From positions 124,001 to 188,000 of the forward strand of contig JAKOGH010000690.1 in the NCBI GenBank assembly GCA_024811115.1: a stretch of DNA of 64,000 nucleotides, in the 5' to 3' direction. The notes under the pieces were generated by a model that saw only the letters and a list, made by a program, of their open reading frames with translations, was not told where the DNA came from and made no database searches. Positions within the stretch are counted from its first letter, which is position 1. Each line of letters begins with the position of its first letter. The translations under genes were made by a program, and so were the position numbers. Shown here in pieces: positions 1 through 11,258 of this stretch. Source of the stretch: Terana coerulea (lineage: Eukaryota > Basidiomycota > Agaricomycetes > Polyporales > Phanerochaetaceae).

Positions 1-1608
1 ATCCCGCATGCATACGGCTTCTTAACCTCCGTATGACACGGCTCCGTCGACCTCGGGGGTACAACCTCCGCAGACATCGCTGGCGGCTCGGGAAAATCTA
101 TACGCTCATGCGCCGTTCCTCCCACCTGTGACCTATCTAATGGCCGAGAACAGGCTTCTCGGAGGTTTCCTTGCTCGCGCTAGGAAAGCTGCTATCCGCC
201 AACCACTATCAATGTTGATGATGTACGAAGCTGGGCAGACCAAGGTTCAGGATGCCAACGGAACATGCTGACATGGGTGCGGTCGCGTTCGCCGTTACCA
301 TGTACAGTGCCCCTGTGCCCTATGATCTCATTCAAGGTAAGTACCGAATCCAAGCAGGTCCCACAAGTCCTACGTCGGCTCGCCTTCCATGACTGGGCGC
401 GGCACTCAATGAGCTGATAACAGGCGAGGCATATGGACGTGGTCATAGGGTTCCGACCTGTTCTGCTCGATGCTGTCGACGTCCGACGGAGGTGGGAGTT
501 TGGTCATACGGCCCGTGCCGTCCCTTCGGAGGACCCCCGCTCTGGGTGCCCACTTCGACGGCGCAACGCTTTCCCTCCGGTGGTGCAATACAACTCTCGA
601 CGAGGATGGGTCTGTTCAGCGAGCAGAGGTGCGTCGCGTGAGCGGCATACCCGCGCCCTTTGTCCGCATTCTTACGATGTTTCGCACTCGGCAGGGACTT
701 GGGAACGACGCCCCACCTCCAGCGGCCACGCGCCCAGGGCTGGCGAAGTGATTCCGCTGCGATGCGCCCCGAGAGGCGTACGGTTATGTTCTGGGAGATT
801 CCCATGGGCCGCCCGTAGTAGTCTGTAGCCCTAGTTCCATTGTGTATGTTCTAGAATGCCTGAACATGTTCTTGTCGCGCCCACCGTGGCTGGGAGCACG
901 AAAGGGGGCCTTCTAGGCTGGGGACCTCGTGGGCGTGCGGGCCCGGGGTCGGACTGGGGGATGTGCCGCTGCGCTGAGCGTCGGGGCTGGTGTGGGCACG
1001 ACGGCGTCGCGAGCGTTGCGCAGCGGCGTTCAGTTCATGAAACTCTAGATATCCCGAGATGAGAGCTATCGGGGCGTTTCCCGCCGACCCTGGTTTTTGA
1101 TCGACGAGGGGGACGCCACCCCTCCGGGCCAGAGCGCGCAGACGCTCACACGTATTGTCCGTTTTGGGCAATTTGCAGCGCGGGTGGAAATTTCGATTCG
1201 TACGTTCGTTCCAGATTTCTTCTGCTGGGCGGGTGCGGCGGTGGCAGCTGCAGCTGTCCCCCCACCTTGTCTCTGCACCGCCAGCACCGCCCTTGCGCTG
1301 CAGGGGAACATTGCCTCCGCAGGATCTGCAGTGCGCGCGCCGCCGCCTTATCAACAGCCTCTCGCGGGGCAGCGCTGGGCTTTGTTTGTGAAGCAGCAGA
1401 GGGGACGCCCGGGAAGCGCACGGCCGGACTGAGGCGTATTTCACTCCGGTATCCAGCTTCTCGAAAGGTGTACCTGGCTCGCTCCTTCTGATGCTCTCCG
1501 CTGACCGTGAAGTTCATATACAGTACCTCGCCCCAGACGCCCACCGCCGCGGACGCTGTCCTCGCAAACCTTGTACTGCTTTGAACGCACTCTTTCCTGC
1601 GTGCCGTC
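1..1608. other. No gene recognised; upstream region of the G-alpha gene
   Basis: Open frames here are short, overlap one another on both strands, and show no recognisable protein family, codon periodicity or splice structure. The last few hundred bases are presumably the promoter and 5' leader of the G-alpha gene. I see no clear TATA box close to its start. An old decayed element in the first 850 bases cannot be excluded. Confidence 0.5.
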
Positions 1609-4140
1609 ATGAACAAGAAAGCCCTGCAGCCGCCCTCGGGGCCCCTGCGAGACCGCTCCGCCTCGGACCCCCTCTGGCTCGCCCTCCAACCGGACCCGAA
1701 CGAGACCCAGGCAGAACGCGAGGGCAGGCTCCAGCGCGAGCACGACGCACGCAAACGGAGCGAGAACATTGACAAGATGCTGCGCGACGCCGACCGGCGC
1801 AACCGCAAGCGGAAGACAATCAAAGTCCTCCTGCTCGGCCAGAGCGAGAGCGGGAAGAGCACGACGCTCAAACGTGAGTGTGTGTATTGCAGATTTATGG
1901 AGTCTGGTCGTACCCCGGTTATCTCCTTGCGGCAGAACTCATGGCATTGCGTCCATCTGGCGAGGACAGCCCCAATACACCCACCATCTGGATGTCTCAC
2001 TCGCCCAATGCCCGTCTGGCTCGCTCGCACTCGGACGTGACCGCAGCTGGGCTTCCGTGATATGAGCTGGGGCCTCAGTGAATCCGGTTATACAGCTCTT
2101 CAGGGCGTGTTTTTGAGCCTGCGCAAATTTCTCTCCTCTCTGATTTTGCGCGACGTCCACCCACTCCTGTCCCGCGGGCGAGGCTAAGCATGCTGACGTG
2201 ATCTGCAGAATTCCAGTTGCTGCACACCCCGGCAGCCTTTCGCGAGGAACGCGTGGCGTGGCGATTCGTCGTGTACCTCAACCTCCTCCGCTCAGTACGC
2301 CGGTGAGTGCGCACGCACCCACGCAGGCTCGCTCTGATCCCACACTTACAGAATACTTGATGCGATATCCCCGGAGGCGGAGGCCGCGCACAACGGAGGC
2401 GACGACTATGACGACGGCGAGCCGTACGAGGTCGCGCCGATTATCATAGGCCGCAGCGACGCCCCCGCCCCCGCCGCGCACAACAGCGCCACGGCCGTGT
2501 TCGAGACGTACGTGCGGCGGCTCGCGCCGCTCTTCGAGCTCGAGCACCGGCTGCTGCAGCAGCTCTCTGACCCCGAAGACAACCTCGACCAGGAGCCGAC
2601 GCGGCTGCCCGCCAAGCTGAACGGCGGGGCACCGGCGTCGTCGTCGTCGTCGAATGGCTACGGCGCGCATGCGGCGAGCTCGAGCTACACAAATGGCGAG
2701 GCGCTGCCGAAGATCGTTATCCCGCCCGGCTCGCGCTCGCTGCCGCCGTCACCAGTGTCTGGCGGCAGCGAGCCCTCGGTGCGCACGACGTCGAACTGGA
2801 AGAAGGCCTTCGCGCTCGGGCGGATCTCGAGCCCGAAGAGTGTCCACTCCGGCGAGCTCCAAGGGTGGTGGGAAGACCCCGACGACCCAGTTCATGTCAT
2901 CAATCACTACGCTCCCGCCATTGCCGAGCTTTGGAGAGACAAGAAAGTGAGACAGAAGCTGTCGGAGAAGAGGATACGGCTGGAGGAGAGCAGTGGCTTG
3001 TGAGTTTACGGCTGTTACGCTTGCTGGCTGGGCACCTCACTGAAACACGACTTCACAGCTTTCTGGAGGAGCTCAACCGAATCACAGCAAAGATGTACTT
3101 CCCCACCGATGGTGAGCTGTTATGTTTTTGTCGTATATTCCTGACAATGACTAGACCCCTGCAGACGACGTTCTTCGGGCACGTCTGAAGACCACCGGCG
3201 TCATCGAGCACACTTTCACGCTCTCCAACCCCGATTTCCGCGGGGTGGAGTGGAAGATTTACGACGTGGGCGGCGCGCGACACCAGCGCGCGGCCTGGGC
3301 GCCCTACTTTGATGACGGTGAGTCGCGCTGCCACCTGCACCCCCGGCCGCGACTGAGGCATCGCGGCAGTCAACGCAATCATCTTCCTCGCTCCTATCAG
3401 CGCGTTTGATCAGGTGCTCGCCGAGGTGAGCTGCGACGGCGTCGGGCTTGGTGTCCAGCCTGTGGCTGACGGCGCCTCGCGATGCAGGATCCGCGGGTGA
3501 ACCGGATTGAGGATTCGTTGCAGGAGTGGAAGTCCGTAACGAACAACAAGCTTCTGGCGCATGTCAACATTATATTGTTCCTGAACAAGGTGTGTGCGGC
3601 GTGCTCGATCCAGAGCTCTGCTGATCTTGGTCCTGGCCTAGTGCGATCTACTGCAGGTAAGCTTCGTACGACACCACGTAGCTCCGACCGCAGACACTCA
3701 CGGGTTTCATAGCACAAGCTGAATAAGGGGGTCAAGCTGAAGCATTACATGCCAGCGTACGGTGATCGCGCGAACGATTACGACTCCGTTTTTAACTGTG
3801 GGTGCCCTCAGCCCTGCCCGTCTGTCCCCGTATACTAACCATCCTGGGTAGACTTCCGCAACAAGTTCGGTGCTATTCATCAGTCATACACCCCGAACAA
3901 GTCTCGTGAACTGTACAGTGCGTCTAACTCCCTGGGTTTGATGAGGAGATGGCCTGACACTATATATCAGTCCACGCAACCTCAGTTACCGACACGCGCA
4001 GTACGCGCACAATTATCATGACTGGTGCGTTTCGTGTTTCATGTTCTTGTGGTTGATGGTGGGGTGTTGCTTACCCTTGTGTTGCTACAGTGGCCGATAT
4101 CATCTTACAAGGGAACCTAAAGAGTACCGCTTTAATATAA
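1609..4140 (+). CDS. Non-canonical heterotrimeric G-protein alpha subunit, 546 aa, 12 exons
   Basis: GTP-binding alpha subunit expected to relay receptor signals. Exons: 1609-1873, 2209-2302, 2352-2999, 3059-3111, 3165-3317, 3370-3425, 3488-3589, 3642-3656, 3713-3797, 3852-3917, 3971-4024, 4091-4140; phases close to 1641 nt. The P-loop GQSESGKST is intact. Switch I (DVLRARLKTTG) keeps the Arg and Thr. Switch II reads DVGGARHQR where DVGGQR is expected, so the catalytic Gln is replaced. NKCD is present, with its CD encoded by a 15-nt exon. The TCAT box has become TSVT. The protein starts MNKKALQ, so the MGxxxS myristoylation signal is absent, and the helical domain carries a Ser/Pro-rich insert, giving 546 aa against the usual ~353. 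I recall similar large Ala-switch G-alphas as an expanded class in mushroom fungi. Assignment is secure; signalling role is inferred. Confidence 0.93.
3642..3656 (+). other. 15-nt microexon carrying the D of the NKxD motif
   Basis: The bases tgcgatctactgcag sit between a ctag acceptor and a gtaag donor. They encode CDLLQ in phase 0 and complete the guanine-specificity motif NKCD begun in the previous exon. Without this exon the protein would lack the Asp that contacts the guanine base. Confidence 0.85.
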
Positions 4141-4860
4141 TCCTGGACACCGCGCCTCGACCCTATAGGTTATTTCCGTCCCCTCTTTTGGATCTTTTCT
4201 GCTTCTGCCTCGGCTCTCTCGCTTACACCAAATAGGTCATTCCTTCTGTCTCCTCTGCTTTGCGAAACCAAGAATACCCTAACACCCATGTAGTACTAGC
4301 CCTTGCCACACTCGGCCCGCGTCCTCTTCTTACGCTACACTTTGTACCAGGAATTGCTCTACTTGTACTCTTCGCTGCTGTATTCACCGCCACTAATGTC
4401 TTCCGCACTTTGACATCATTCAATCTCGATCCTCGCTCGTTTCATGCACTCAGGATATCAGCAGAAAATGAGGAAGATTTGATCCAGGCACTGCCGGGCT
4501 CGTCAACAAGCACCCACAACGACCGGTCACTCCTGGTCACCCGCAGGTCACGTCACGCATTCCTCCTTGTCTCCGCCCTCCATGTCGGGTGTCGCGGCGG
4601 CAACCGCTTTTTGTCTGCGCGTTTTTGTGGACGCTTGCCCGGGCGCACCCTCCATTGTGGCGGGTGCGCCTGGAGAAGCCTTCGCCAAAGTAATATGCGC
4701 CCCGTGTTTTTGTTCGCCGCAGCCAGGTGATTCCCAGGGCTCGGCCGCGAGACAATAATCGTGCGGATTTCAGGCATATGCGAGCCCGTACGCGATGTCG
4801 CGGGCCCCAGGCGACTCCAAGCGACATCAGCAGGGCTCGATCGCGGGAGGCGTTGCGGGG
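4141..4860. other. Intergenic, no gene recognised
   Basis: Starts with the G-alpha 3' flank, which is T-rich. Open frames on both strands overlap, are Arg-rich and match no family I know. Confidence 0.5.
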
Positions 4861-4861
4861 T

Positions 4862-4868
4862 GTATAAG
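4862..4868 (+). promoter_or_regulatory. TATA-like box tataagt
   Basis: The sequence tataagt follows a GC-rich stretch and lies about 130 bp upstream of the ATG at 4994. It is followed by a C-rich pyrimidine leader, as in expressed fungal genes. Confidence 0.4.
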
Positions 4869-4993
4869 TAGGACGGGCGAGCGGTGGGTGCGCACTCCAA
4901 GCCGCTGTGCGCCGCATCCGCCCCCGACAGACAGTGCTGTGCACTCTCTGCGCCCCGCGCCCCCGATATCCGCCGAACACCACACACGTCGAC

Positions 4994-5463
4994 ATGCCGT
5001 CGTCCACGGTCGTTACCCTCCTCCCGAACAACGCGGCCCAGCCGAACATCTTCACGAGCGCGCACAGCTCGCGGGACGCGCACGTCATGTACGAGGGCCT
5101 CCGCCAGGCGCTGCGTGCGTCGCCGGGGAGGGGCAGAGGGCGGAAGGCAGAGGGGCATCGTCCGACTTTAAGACGTCCATCGCCACACGCCGCACACTTT
5201 GATATTCGAGGCGCATCGTGTCGCCCCCGTCGCCACGCCCGAACATGCTACATATCGCCGTAATCCTCGCACGTTGCGAGTGGGCACTTTTCAACCACCA
5301 GCTTCGTTCTACCTCTGCAGGGTTATTGGGGCGAAGGGAGAGGAGATGAAAGGAGTTGAGAGGGTCTGCCAACATTGTACATTATTCATCGCGCGCAGGT
5401 GCGCGCATCAAAGCGGAGGAACGCCCTCTTGATTCACATGTTGCTCATCTGAGAGACGTCTAA
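4994..5463 (+). CDS. Possible small protein, 61 aa, two exons
   Basis: Exon 1 (4994-5114) begins MPSSTVVTLLPNN and ends in a phase-1 donor gtgcgt. A gcgcag acceptor before 5399 restores the frame and gives a short basic/acidic tail with the peptide RIKAEERPLDSH, then a stop at 5461-5463; total 186 nt. Support comes from the TATA-like box upstream, matching phase and protein-like composition. Against it, the 284-nt intron is long for this genome and the product resembles no family I know. It has no signal peptide, membrane segment or cysteine. It could also be a fragment of a longer gene with further exons. Confidence 0.35.
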
Positions 5464-5617
5464 GCATACTTCATAATCAACCTTCACCGTCTTGGTCCTT
5501 GGCGACGTTACCTATCCTCCTTAATAATTCTTTCTTCATATCGTATTTCGTGACACACCTAAGGCCTAAGGTCCTGAGAAATCGTCCCCAATCTGATATA
5601 TCTGTGACTCATCGACG

Positions 5618-6337
5618 ATGCTCTCCACACTCCAGCTTTCGCGCCCTGCTTTGCGCCGCGTCCTGGTCTCTGCTGCACGTCCATCTAACACTCTTAGGCT
5701 TTCTCTGTCGTCTCGTCGTGCCATGGCTTCCACCCACGCATCGCTGACTGCCGTCTCCACTTCGAGTGAGTCGCCATATGCGTCGACGTCGGCCGGCAAC
5801 GCTCACGCTCGTGCTCCCAAGATGCTCCTGGCGCGGTGGGTCCGTACAGCCAGGCGGTGAAGGTCGGAGACCTCCTGTTCGCCTCTGGCTCTCTTGGTCT
5901 GGACCCTGCCACCGGCAAGATGGTTCGTTCACACTCAAGCTTTCATGTTATCACTGTTAATGTCCCCGTTTCGTCAAGGTTGAGGGCGGTGTGGAGGCAG
6001 AGACGGAGCAGGGCTTGAAGAACATGAAGGCGGTGGTGGAAGCTGGTGGAAGCGAGCTCGGCAAAATTGTCAAAACCACCGTACGCATACCTCTCAACTC
6101 TGCCCGAATCCTCATGCTGACTATCCGACACAGGTTTTCCTCGCAAACATGGACGACTTCGCCAAGGTCAACGCGATCTACTCGCGCTTCTTTGGCGAGC
6201 ACAAGCCTGCGCGGTCGGCGGTGCAGGTCGCTCGGCTGCCCTTGGGAGCGCTGTTCGAGATCGAGTGCATTGCTAGGTAAGTTAACTTCGTCCATATTCG
6301 CGCCGGTCTAGGCTGATGATTGGCTAGTACGGCTTGA
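5618..6337 (+). CDS. RidA/YjgF/UK114-family enamine/imine deaminase, mitochondrial type
   Basis: RidA proteins hydrolyse reactive 2-aminoacrylate-type enamines and imines released by PLP enzymes such as threonine dehydratase; the fungal Mmf1 type works in mitochondria. Exons 5618-5765, 5822-5922, 5979-6080, 6134-6276 and 6328-6337 join in phase to 167 aa. The first ~35 residues are rich in Arg, Ser and Ala without acid, as in a matrix-targeting presequence; an internal Met (MASTHASL) at about residue 36 could start a cytosolic form. The RidA core follows: [39 protein letters not shown], the substrate-binding Arg in [13 protein letters not shown] and the end [10 protein letters not shown]. The last exon supplies only ten bases. 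Length and motifs fit the family. Confidence 0.95.
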
Positions 6338-6424
6338 ATAAATACAATACAACTTGTACAAACCTCGTTGGAACTTGATCCTACAATGTAATGGTGATTG
6401 AAGACTCCTTCTGAACCCTTTGCG

Positions 6425-8356
6425 TCACCACCGTTCAATCCATGTCGTCCTGGCCTGCGAATCCTTACGCTTCCATTCATTCTCAAGCTCTTCTGCGTAG
6501 TCCCACCAGCTCATCCATTCGCAGTCATCTCCACACTGAGGGTGCTCCACGGTGTGCCATTGGATCTCGTTTTCGGCGCGCACGGTAGTGCTTGGGCTCA
6601 TATTCTTGAATGGCTCCCAGCAATGCGCCGTCGGCAGGCAACAAGACTCGAATTCAAGGAGAGTCATTACGGTCGTTCCCAAACGAGTTCGATCAGCCAA
6701 GATGGATCGCAGCATAAGGAATTCGCAGTCCGGAGCGCAGGGCGCTGTGCCCGTGCAAGACGACCACGAACACTTGCTCAGCTTCAGCTTCTCTAGTCGA
6801 GGCATGGTTGGCGGCCCGTCCTCCGCGTCGCCGAGTAGCCAGCGCATACAGGATAAGTCGCTGAGGTTGGCGTGCAATTCGACGACATTTGGGAGAGCCT
6901 GGGCAAGGGCGCGGTAGACGGATTTTACCGAATGCTCCTGCACTGCGTGATTACAAACCATCTCTTGAACCCGTAGTTCGCGGACCCCAGAGAGGTCAAG
7001 AGCGTTGAGGAATTTAACGGGAACCGGGCCATATATCGGGATGCGCAAGTCAAGAACCTGCTGAATCTCTCCTACACCGCAGTGCTGGGACCAGCCTGAC
7101 AGGTCGATCCACGAAGACTCGCCTTCAGAGCAAGCGTTCAGTAAGCTGATCAGCTGGGAGTTTCCGTTGCCTTTTGCTGATAGCTTGGGTAGGATTGAGG
7201 AAAGCGCATCGGTAGCGCTTTGCCAATCGTGCGGATATCGAGGAGATGCATCGTTGCAGCGTATACAAACCGTGGCGGATTCTGGGTAGTCGAGGTGTTG
7301 TAGAAGACGAACGCAATCAACAAGTATGCCCGACAGTCGAACGTTACGCAGGCGAGGCAATGAAACACTCGCCACCTTGGAATCCTCGGAGGTCCATTCG
7401 AAAAATCGACATTGCACTTCGAGCATCTCGAGGTTGCGCAGCTGAGCTAAGCCGTACAGGACGGATGTCAAAGTTGGGTTAACAGGACGCCTGAATCCGG
7501 GGACGAGCATGGCCAGAGAAAGGTGTGTGAGGGACTCCATGCCTCTTAACCTCGCCAACGCCGTGTGCGAGGCACAAAGCCGTGCATGTCGTAAGTGTGG
7601 AATGTCCAGCAAGCCGAACACTTTAGACGTTACGTCGTACTCGCTTGGAGACGGAATGCTGGCAATGAGGGATAACGTATGAAGTTGAACGGCTTCATTA
7701 AGGGTCTCGCCTTCGAAGCGTTCTACAATAGGACTGACGTCCCAGTCATGTAGGGAGATGTCGAACAAGCGCACCCTCTCCACCTTCTCCAGTATTGGGA
7801 TGATCTCCTCCGGTCGTGGATGGACATCACCTCCTTCCATCAAGCGTATGGCGTAGTCCGAGTTACGTAGAGCCGCGTCGCTGATGTACAAAAGGCAAGA
7901 CCTTGAGCGTTCCAAGGCGGCGTGAATGTACGAGACCTTCGTAGGGAGCTCGATATGTGTCCACAATCCGGGACACAGTAGAGCGACTTCTCTCCAGCGA
8001 CAACAGACGTGGGTGACTACGGTCCATTGAATGTCGGTGCGCCACATATCCGAGGGTTTCGGGCGCTTCCCTGCGGAGGAAGGGGAATGGGCACAGTAGT
8101 AGAATATTTCCGTGAGGACCTCGCTTGGTAGATGGAAGATGGGAGCGAGGTTTGTGATTGATCTGCGTATTTGGACCGGGGTACGCTCCAAAGCCTGAAG
8201 CTCCTGCTCAAACTCCATCCTCTGAGCCAACGAAAAACCTCCAGTCGGTGCCAAGTCCCTTATCGCGCCGCGTATGCGCAAGGTTACACGTTCAAGTGCT
8301 TCCAGCTGCAGGTGTCGCTCCAATGTGCCAATTCGGCCCGTTCGCGAGATTTCCAT
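6425..8356 (-). CDS. F-box-like domain protein, 643 aa (cluster gene 1)
   Basis: Probable substrate adaptor of an SCF ubiquitin ligase. It is a single uninterrupted frame. A helical N-terminus (residues 10-70, heptad-like, rich in Leu, Glu, Arg) precedes the F-box-like core FHLPSEVLTEIFYYCA at about 73-90. The hallmark second half THVCCRWREVALLCPGLW is at about 115-135. The remaining ~500 residues are divergent leucine-rich segments, typical of agaricomycete F-box-like proteins, which presumably bind the target. It is the largest and least disturbed of the cluster, and its 3' end lies 88 bp from the convergent RidA gene. No substrate can be proposed. Confidence 0.88.
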   Translation of the reverse strand: MEISRTGRIGTLERHLQLEALERVTLRIRGAIRDLAPTGGFSLAQRMEFEQELQALERTPVQIRRSITNLAPIFHLPSEVLTEIFYYCAHSPSSAGKRPKPSDMWRTDIQWTVVTHVCCRWREVALLCPGLWTHIELPTKVSYIHAALERSRSCLLYISDAALRNSDYAIRLMEGGDVHPRPEEIIPILEKVERVRLFDISLHDWDVSPIVERFEGETLNEAVQLHTLSLIASIPSPSEYDVTSKVFGLLDIPHLRHARLCASHTALARLRGMESLTHLSLAMLVPGFRRPVNPTLTSVLYGLAQLRNLEMLEVQCRFFEWTSEDSKVASVSLPRLRNVRLSGILVDCVRLLQHLDYPESATVCIRCNDASPRYPHDWQSATDALSSILPKLSAKGNGNSQLISLLNACSEGESSWIDLSGWSQHCGVGEIQQVLDLRIPIYGPVPVKFLNALDLSGVRELRVQEMVCNHAVQEHSVKSVYRALAQALPNVVELHANLSDLSCMRWLLGDAEDGPPTMPRLEKLKLSKCSWSSCTGTAPCAPDCEFLMLRSILADRTRLGTTVMTLLEFESCCLPTAHCWEPFKNMSPSTTVRAENEIQWHTVEHPQCGDDCEWMSWWDYAEELENEWKRKDSQARTTWIERW

Positions 8357-8913
8357 GACAACGACCTGAATAATTAGGAGTAAGCAGCTTTCTCTAGGAG
8401 ACCTTCACATGGAAAATACGCAGCTAGTAAGCTCAGGCTAAGTTGTTAAGACGACTAGAGATAGTGCAGTGCGCAACTAGCGATTGAGCGACAGTACTAG
8501 TGTACCTTCGTGGTTTTAGCTTTGCGTTGGTGGATATAACGTGGCTGAGGCACTTGTGGACTAGGCTCCGGGACAGCCTCTTAGATAGTCGGAAGCGATG
8601 GTCTCGTTCCTTGGTATATAGTAGACTTGTGGACGCCACAAATGTGTGGGACCGTGAGAATGATAGTCGAGTTCCTTTCCGGCGCTTGAGTTGGGCAGCG
8701 AGGATCGATATTATTTAAATTCGAATTTATCCTTGACAATGCATTGCCCATTACATGCTCTACATCATGCTTAGACTAAGACATCCACATATTTCTATGT
8801 TCCATACAATTTCTTTCATGACATCTTATGACATAATAACTGGGTATAATCTGTTTTCATGTACTATATTGCTCGACGACAATGTCCTCAGCTGCGCTGC
8901 ACCTATTCGTGAA
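8357..8913. other. Intergenic, AT-richer spacer
   Basis: Contains the promoter side of F-box gene 1 and the 3' flank of gene 2. Around 8720-8880 the sequence is clearly AT-richer than its surroundings. No coding segment or repeat recognised. Confidence 0.5.
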
Positions 8914-10586
8914 TCACATGTCCTGATGGCCCTTGTCTGACACGCTCTCGCTATTGTCCTCTGTTGTGTTGGCACTACTAAGTGAGCTTGCGTCGTCGTG
9001 CTCGTCCACGGTGACATTCGGCACAATATCCCTGATTGCAGTCAACCACTGTCCCTCGGGCAACCCGTGGCACCTATAGAACTTCAGGTCACTAATCGCC
9101 CTCCCCGTGCTCGCCCTGTAGGCCAGCACGCTTTTGAGCCAGTGGTGGCCGCAGGACTCGCTGCACGGGCTATCGTTGCTGCAAGTCGCGGCGTGGCAGG
9201 CGATGAACACCGCCTTGCGCAGGCTCGGAAGTGTTGTGCTCTGGCGTCGGGGGTCCCCGAGCAGCACGCCCGTGTTACCCATCGAGCACCAGGCGGCGTC
9301 GAGCTTGGTGACGTTCGGTAGCGCCGCGACGGCGTCGAACACGGCCAGGACGTCGTCGTCCGTGTCTTCATCCGGCCCCGTGACACAGAGGTGCTGCACG
9401 CCTGAGAGGTCGAGCGCGCCCAGGATCGTGAGCGTGAGCGTCGCGACCCCGAGGCGTACGTAGAGACATGGGGCCGCGTCGGCCTCGGAGTATCCAAGAA
9501 CTTGAAGCTGCATCGACTCCTCGTTGTAGCCAAAATCAAGCTTGGAGATCGAGCGAGAGTGTCCGTTGTACACGAGCTTTGAGGCGACTTCACGCAGTGC
9601 TGCGGCCGTGCCGTCGTCATGTGCAAAATCGTCTGGGCCGAATTCAACACGCACCGATGGCGGGTATTCGAGGTGTTGCAGAAGTTGCACGCAATCCATA
9701 ATTCTGCCTCCAAGAGTCACTTGCCGCAAGCGGGGAGCGACACCAGTACTGTGTCCCTGGTAGCCTGTGACACAGGCGCGGCAAATGCGCACTCTATTCC
9801 CAGAACCTCGAGATTGGAAAGAGAGGCCAAACTCTGCAAAACAACGTGGATTGTGGGGTCTGCATACTCCTCGAACCCCAGATCCTCTGGGATTCGAATC
9901 ATATTGAGGTGTGTAAGCGATGGGGCACACATCGTGCCTAACCTCGACCAGGCTGTGTGGGAGGCTACCAGTTTCGCAAGGTGAAGGTTGGGGGCGTGGA
10001 GAAGATCAAAGACCCCCTGTTCATCAGTCGTCATCTCGAAACAGCGACAGGGAGTCAGGTGTAGAGTGCGGAGTTGAGGGGCATATATAAGAGCGGGGAG
10101 GTGATTTTTCAGATTGTGCAGCGCGGTAGGCCATCCGGACAGATCAAGCGAACGAAGTCTGTGCCCGGCCCGCATTATAGGAACAAACTGTTCGGTCTTG
10201 ATTATGACCTCGCTGTCATATCCGTCGACATCGTCGGATAGAAAGCGTTGTGAATCAACATATAAGAGACAATCGCGTGATCGTTGGATTGATGCCTGAA
10301 TGTAGCCCGGATGACATGGGAGGGTAATTCGGGTCCATAACATCGCACTCCCGAGCGCCATCTCTCTCCATTTCCGACAGACATGGGTGATCCAAGTCCA
10401 CTGGGCAGCATTTCTCCAATAATACGGAGGAGACTGGGAGTGAACTGGCCCTGGCCACCATGTCGACTGGGCACAGTACTGAAACACGTCCAGGAGGACT
10501 TCGTGCGGAAGACGGCTAACAAAAGCACGATTATTCATTTCTCTGCGAGTTTCGCTTTCTTCCGCACTGAGTGCCTCATAGCCCAT
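8914..10586 (-). CDS. F-box-like protein with a single-base frameshift (cluster gene 2)
   Basis: N-terminal part (10586 down to ~9735) starts MGYEALSAEES and has the F-box core RLPHEVLLDVFQYCA at about 25-39 and THVCRKWREMALGSAMLW further on. The frame then runs into a stop at 9717 just after VSLP. One base off, the protein continues RLRQVTLGGR to the stop at 8914. Paralogues in the window show the join should read through, so one C appears missing in the coding-strand run ctccccgc (plus-strand G4 at 9732-9735). With it the length is 557 aa, in line with its neighbours. It may be a young pseudogene or an assembly error; see findings. Confidence 0.78.
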
Positions 10587-10673
10587 TCTGAGCTGAGCGT
10601 CGGGCGGCGGAGCCTACTCAGCGTTAGCTTTTTCTTGCCAAACTGAGTAAAGATATGGGCATGAGTGAGTTTG

Positions 10674-10930
10674 TACGTACTTTCTTCCAGGTCCAATTCC
10701 CTTAAGCTTTCTAGAGATATATCGTATGCCTATAGTCCGCGAAGAAGCGAGAGGGCTGAAGAGAATGAGCGTCGACTCTGTCTTATCTTCATAAGTAAGG
10801 AAGCGGTACAAGACCCAGTCTGCACGTACTTTCTTTTGAGACAAGTCCCCTGCGCTCTCGAGAGACACGTACTACGCCGGAAGTCTGTGAAAGGAGCGGG
10901 AGAGTTGAGATTCGAGAAGGATGAGCCCAA
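10674..10930 (+). repeat. Diverged tandem duplication of ~110 bp, period ~147 bp
   Basis: Copy A starts gtacgtactttctt at about 10674 and copy B starts gcacgtactttctt at about 10821. Both continue through a pyrimidine-rich block, a ctagaga/cgagaga block and a gaag-rich end with gatgagc or aatgagc. By eye the identity is moderate (roughly 60-70%), so the duplication is old. It lies in the promoter of F-box gene 2. Confidence 0.5.
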
Positions 10931-11258
10931 GTAGCGACGCTCTGATTTCTGAGACTCACCGCCACAAAATCCCATCAGTCTCCATATAGAAGGTCGCTCG
11001 CACGCTTTACCCAGCCCTCCTCCGAGTCCTCATCGCCTGAAGCTTGTCATAGTTCACGCGTTCCCGCCCGAATGTTTCTTTCAGCCTTCAGTGCAGAATC
11101 AAGAGTTGCATCATACATACAGATCGTCTGCGCAACATTTTATCTCACACGTCCAAATCCTCCTGACTGTCAAATTCAATAAAGAGGGTTCAAACTTCAA
11201 GAACTGTATGATAATACACGAGAAATATACAGCATTCAAGAACCGTGGCACTTGGTAC

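Noticed and set aside
1146..2030. 294-codon minus-strand frame opposite the first G-alpha exon
   Set aside because: Arg/Ser-rich shadow of a GC-rich coding exon; no motif, and the plus-strand gene has a complete spliced model.
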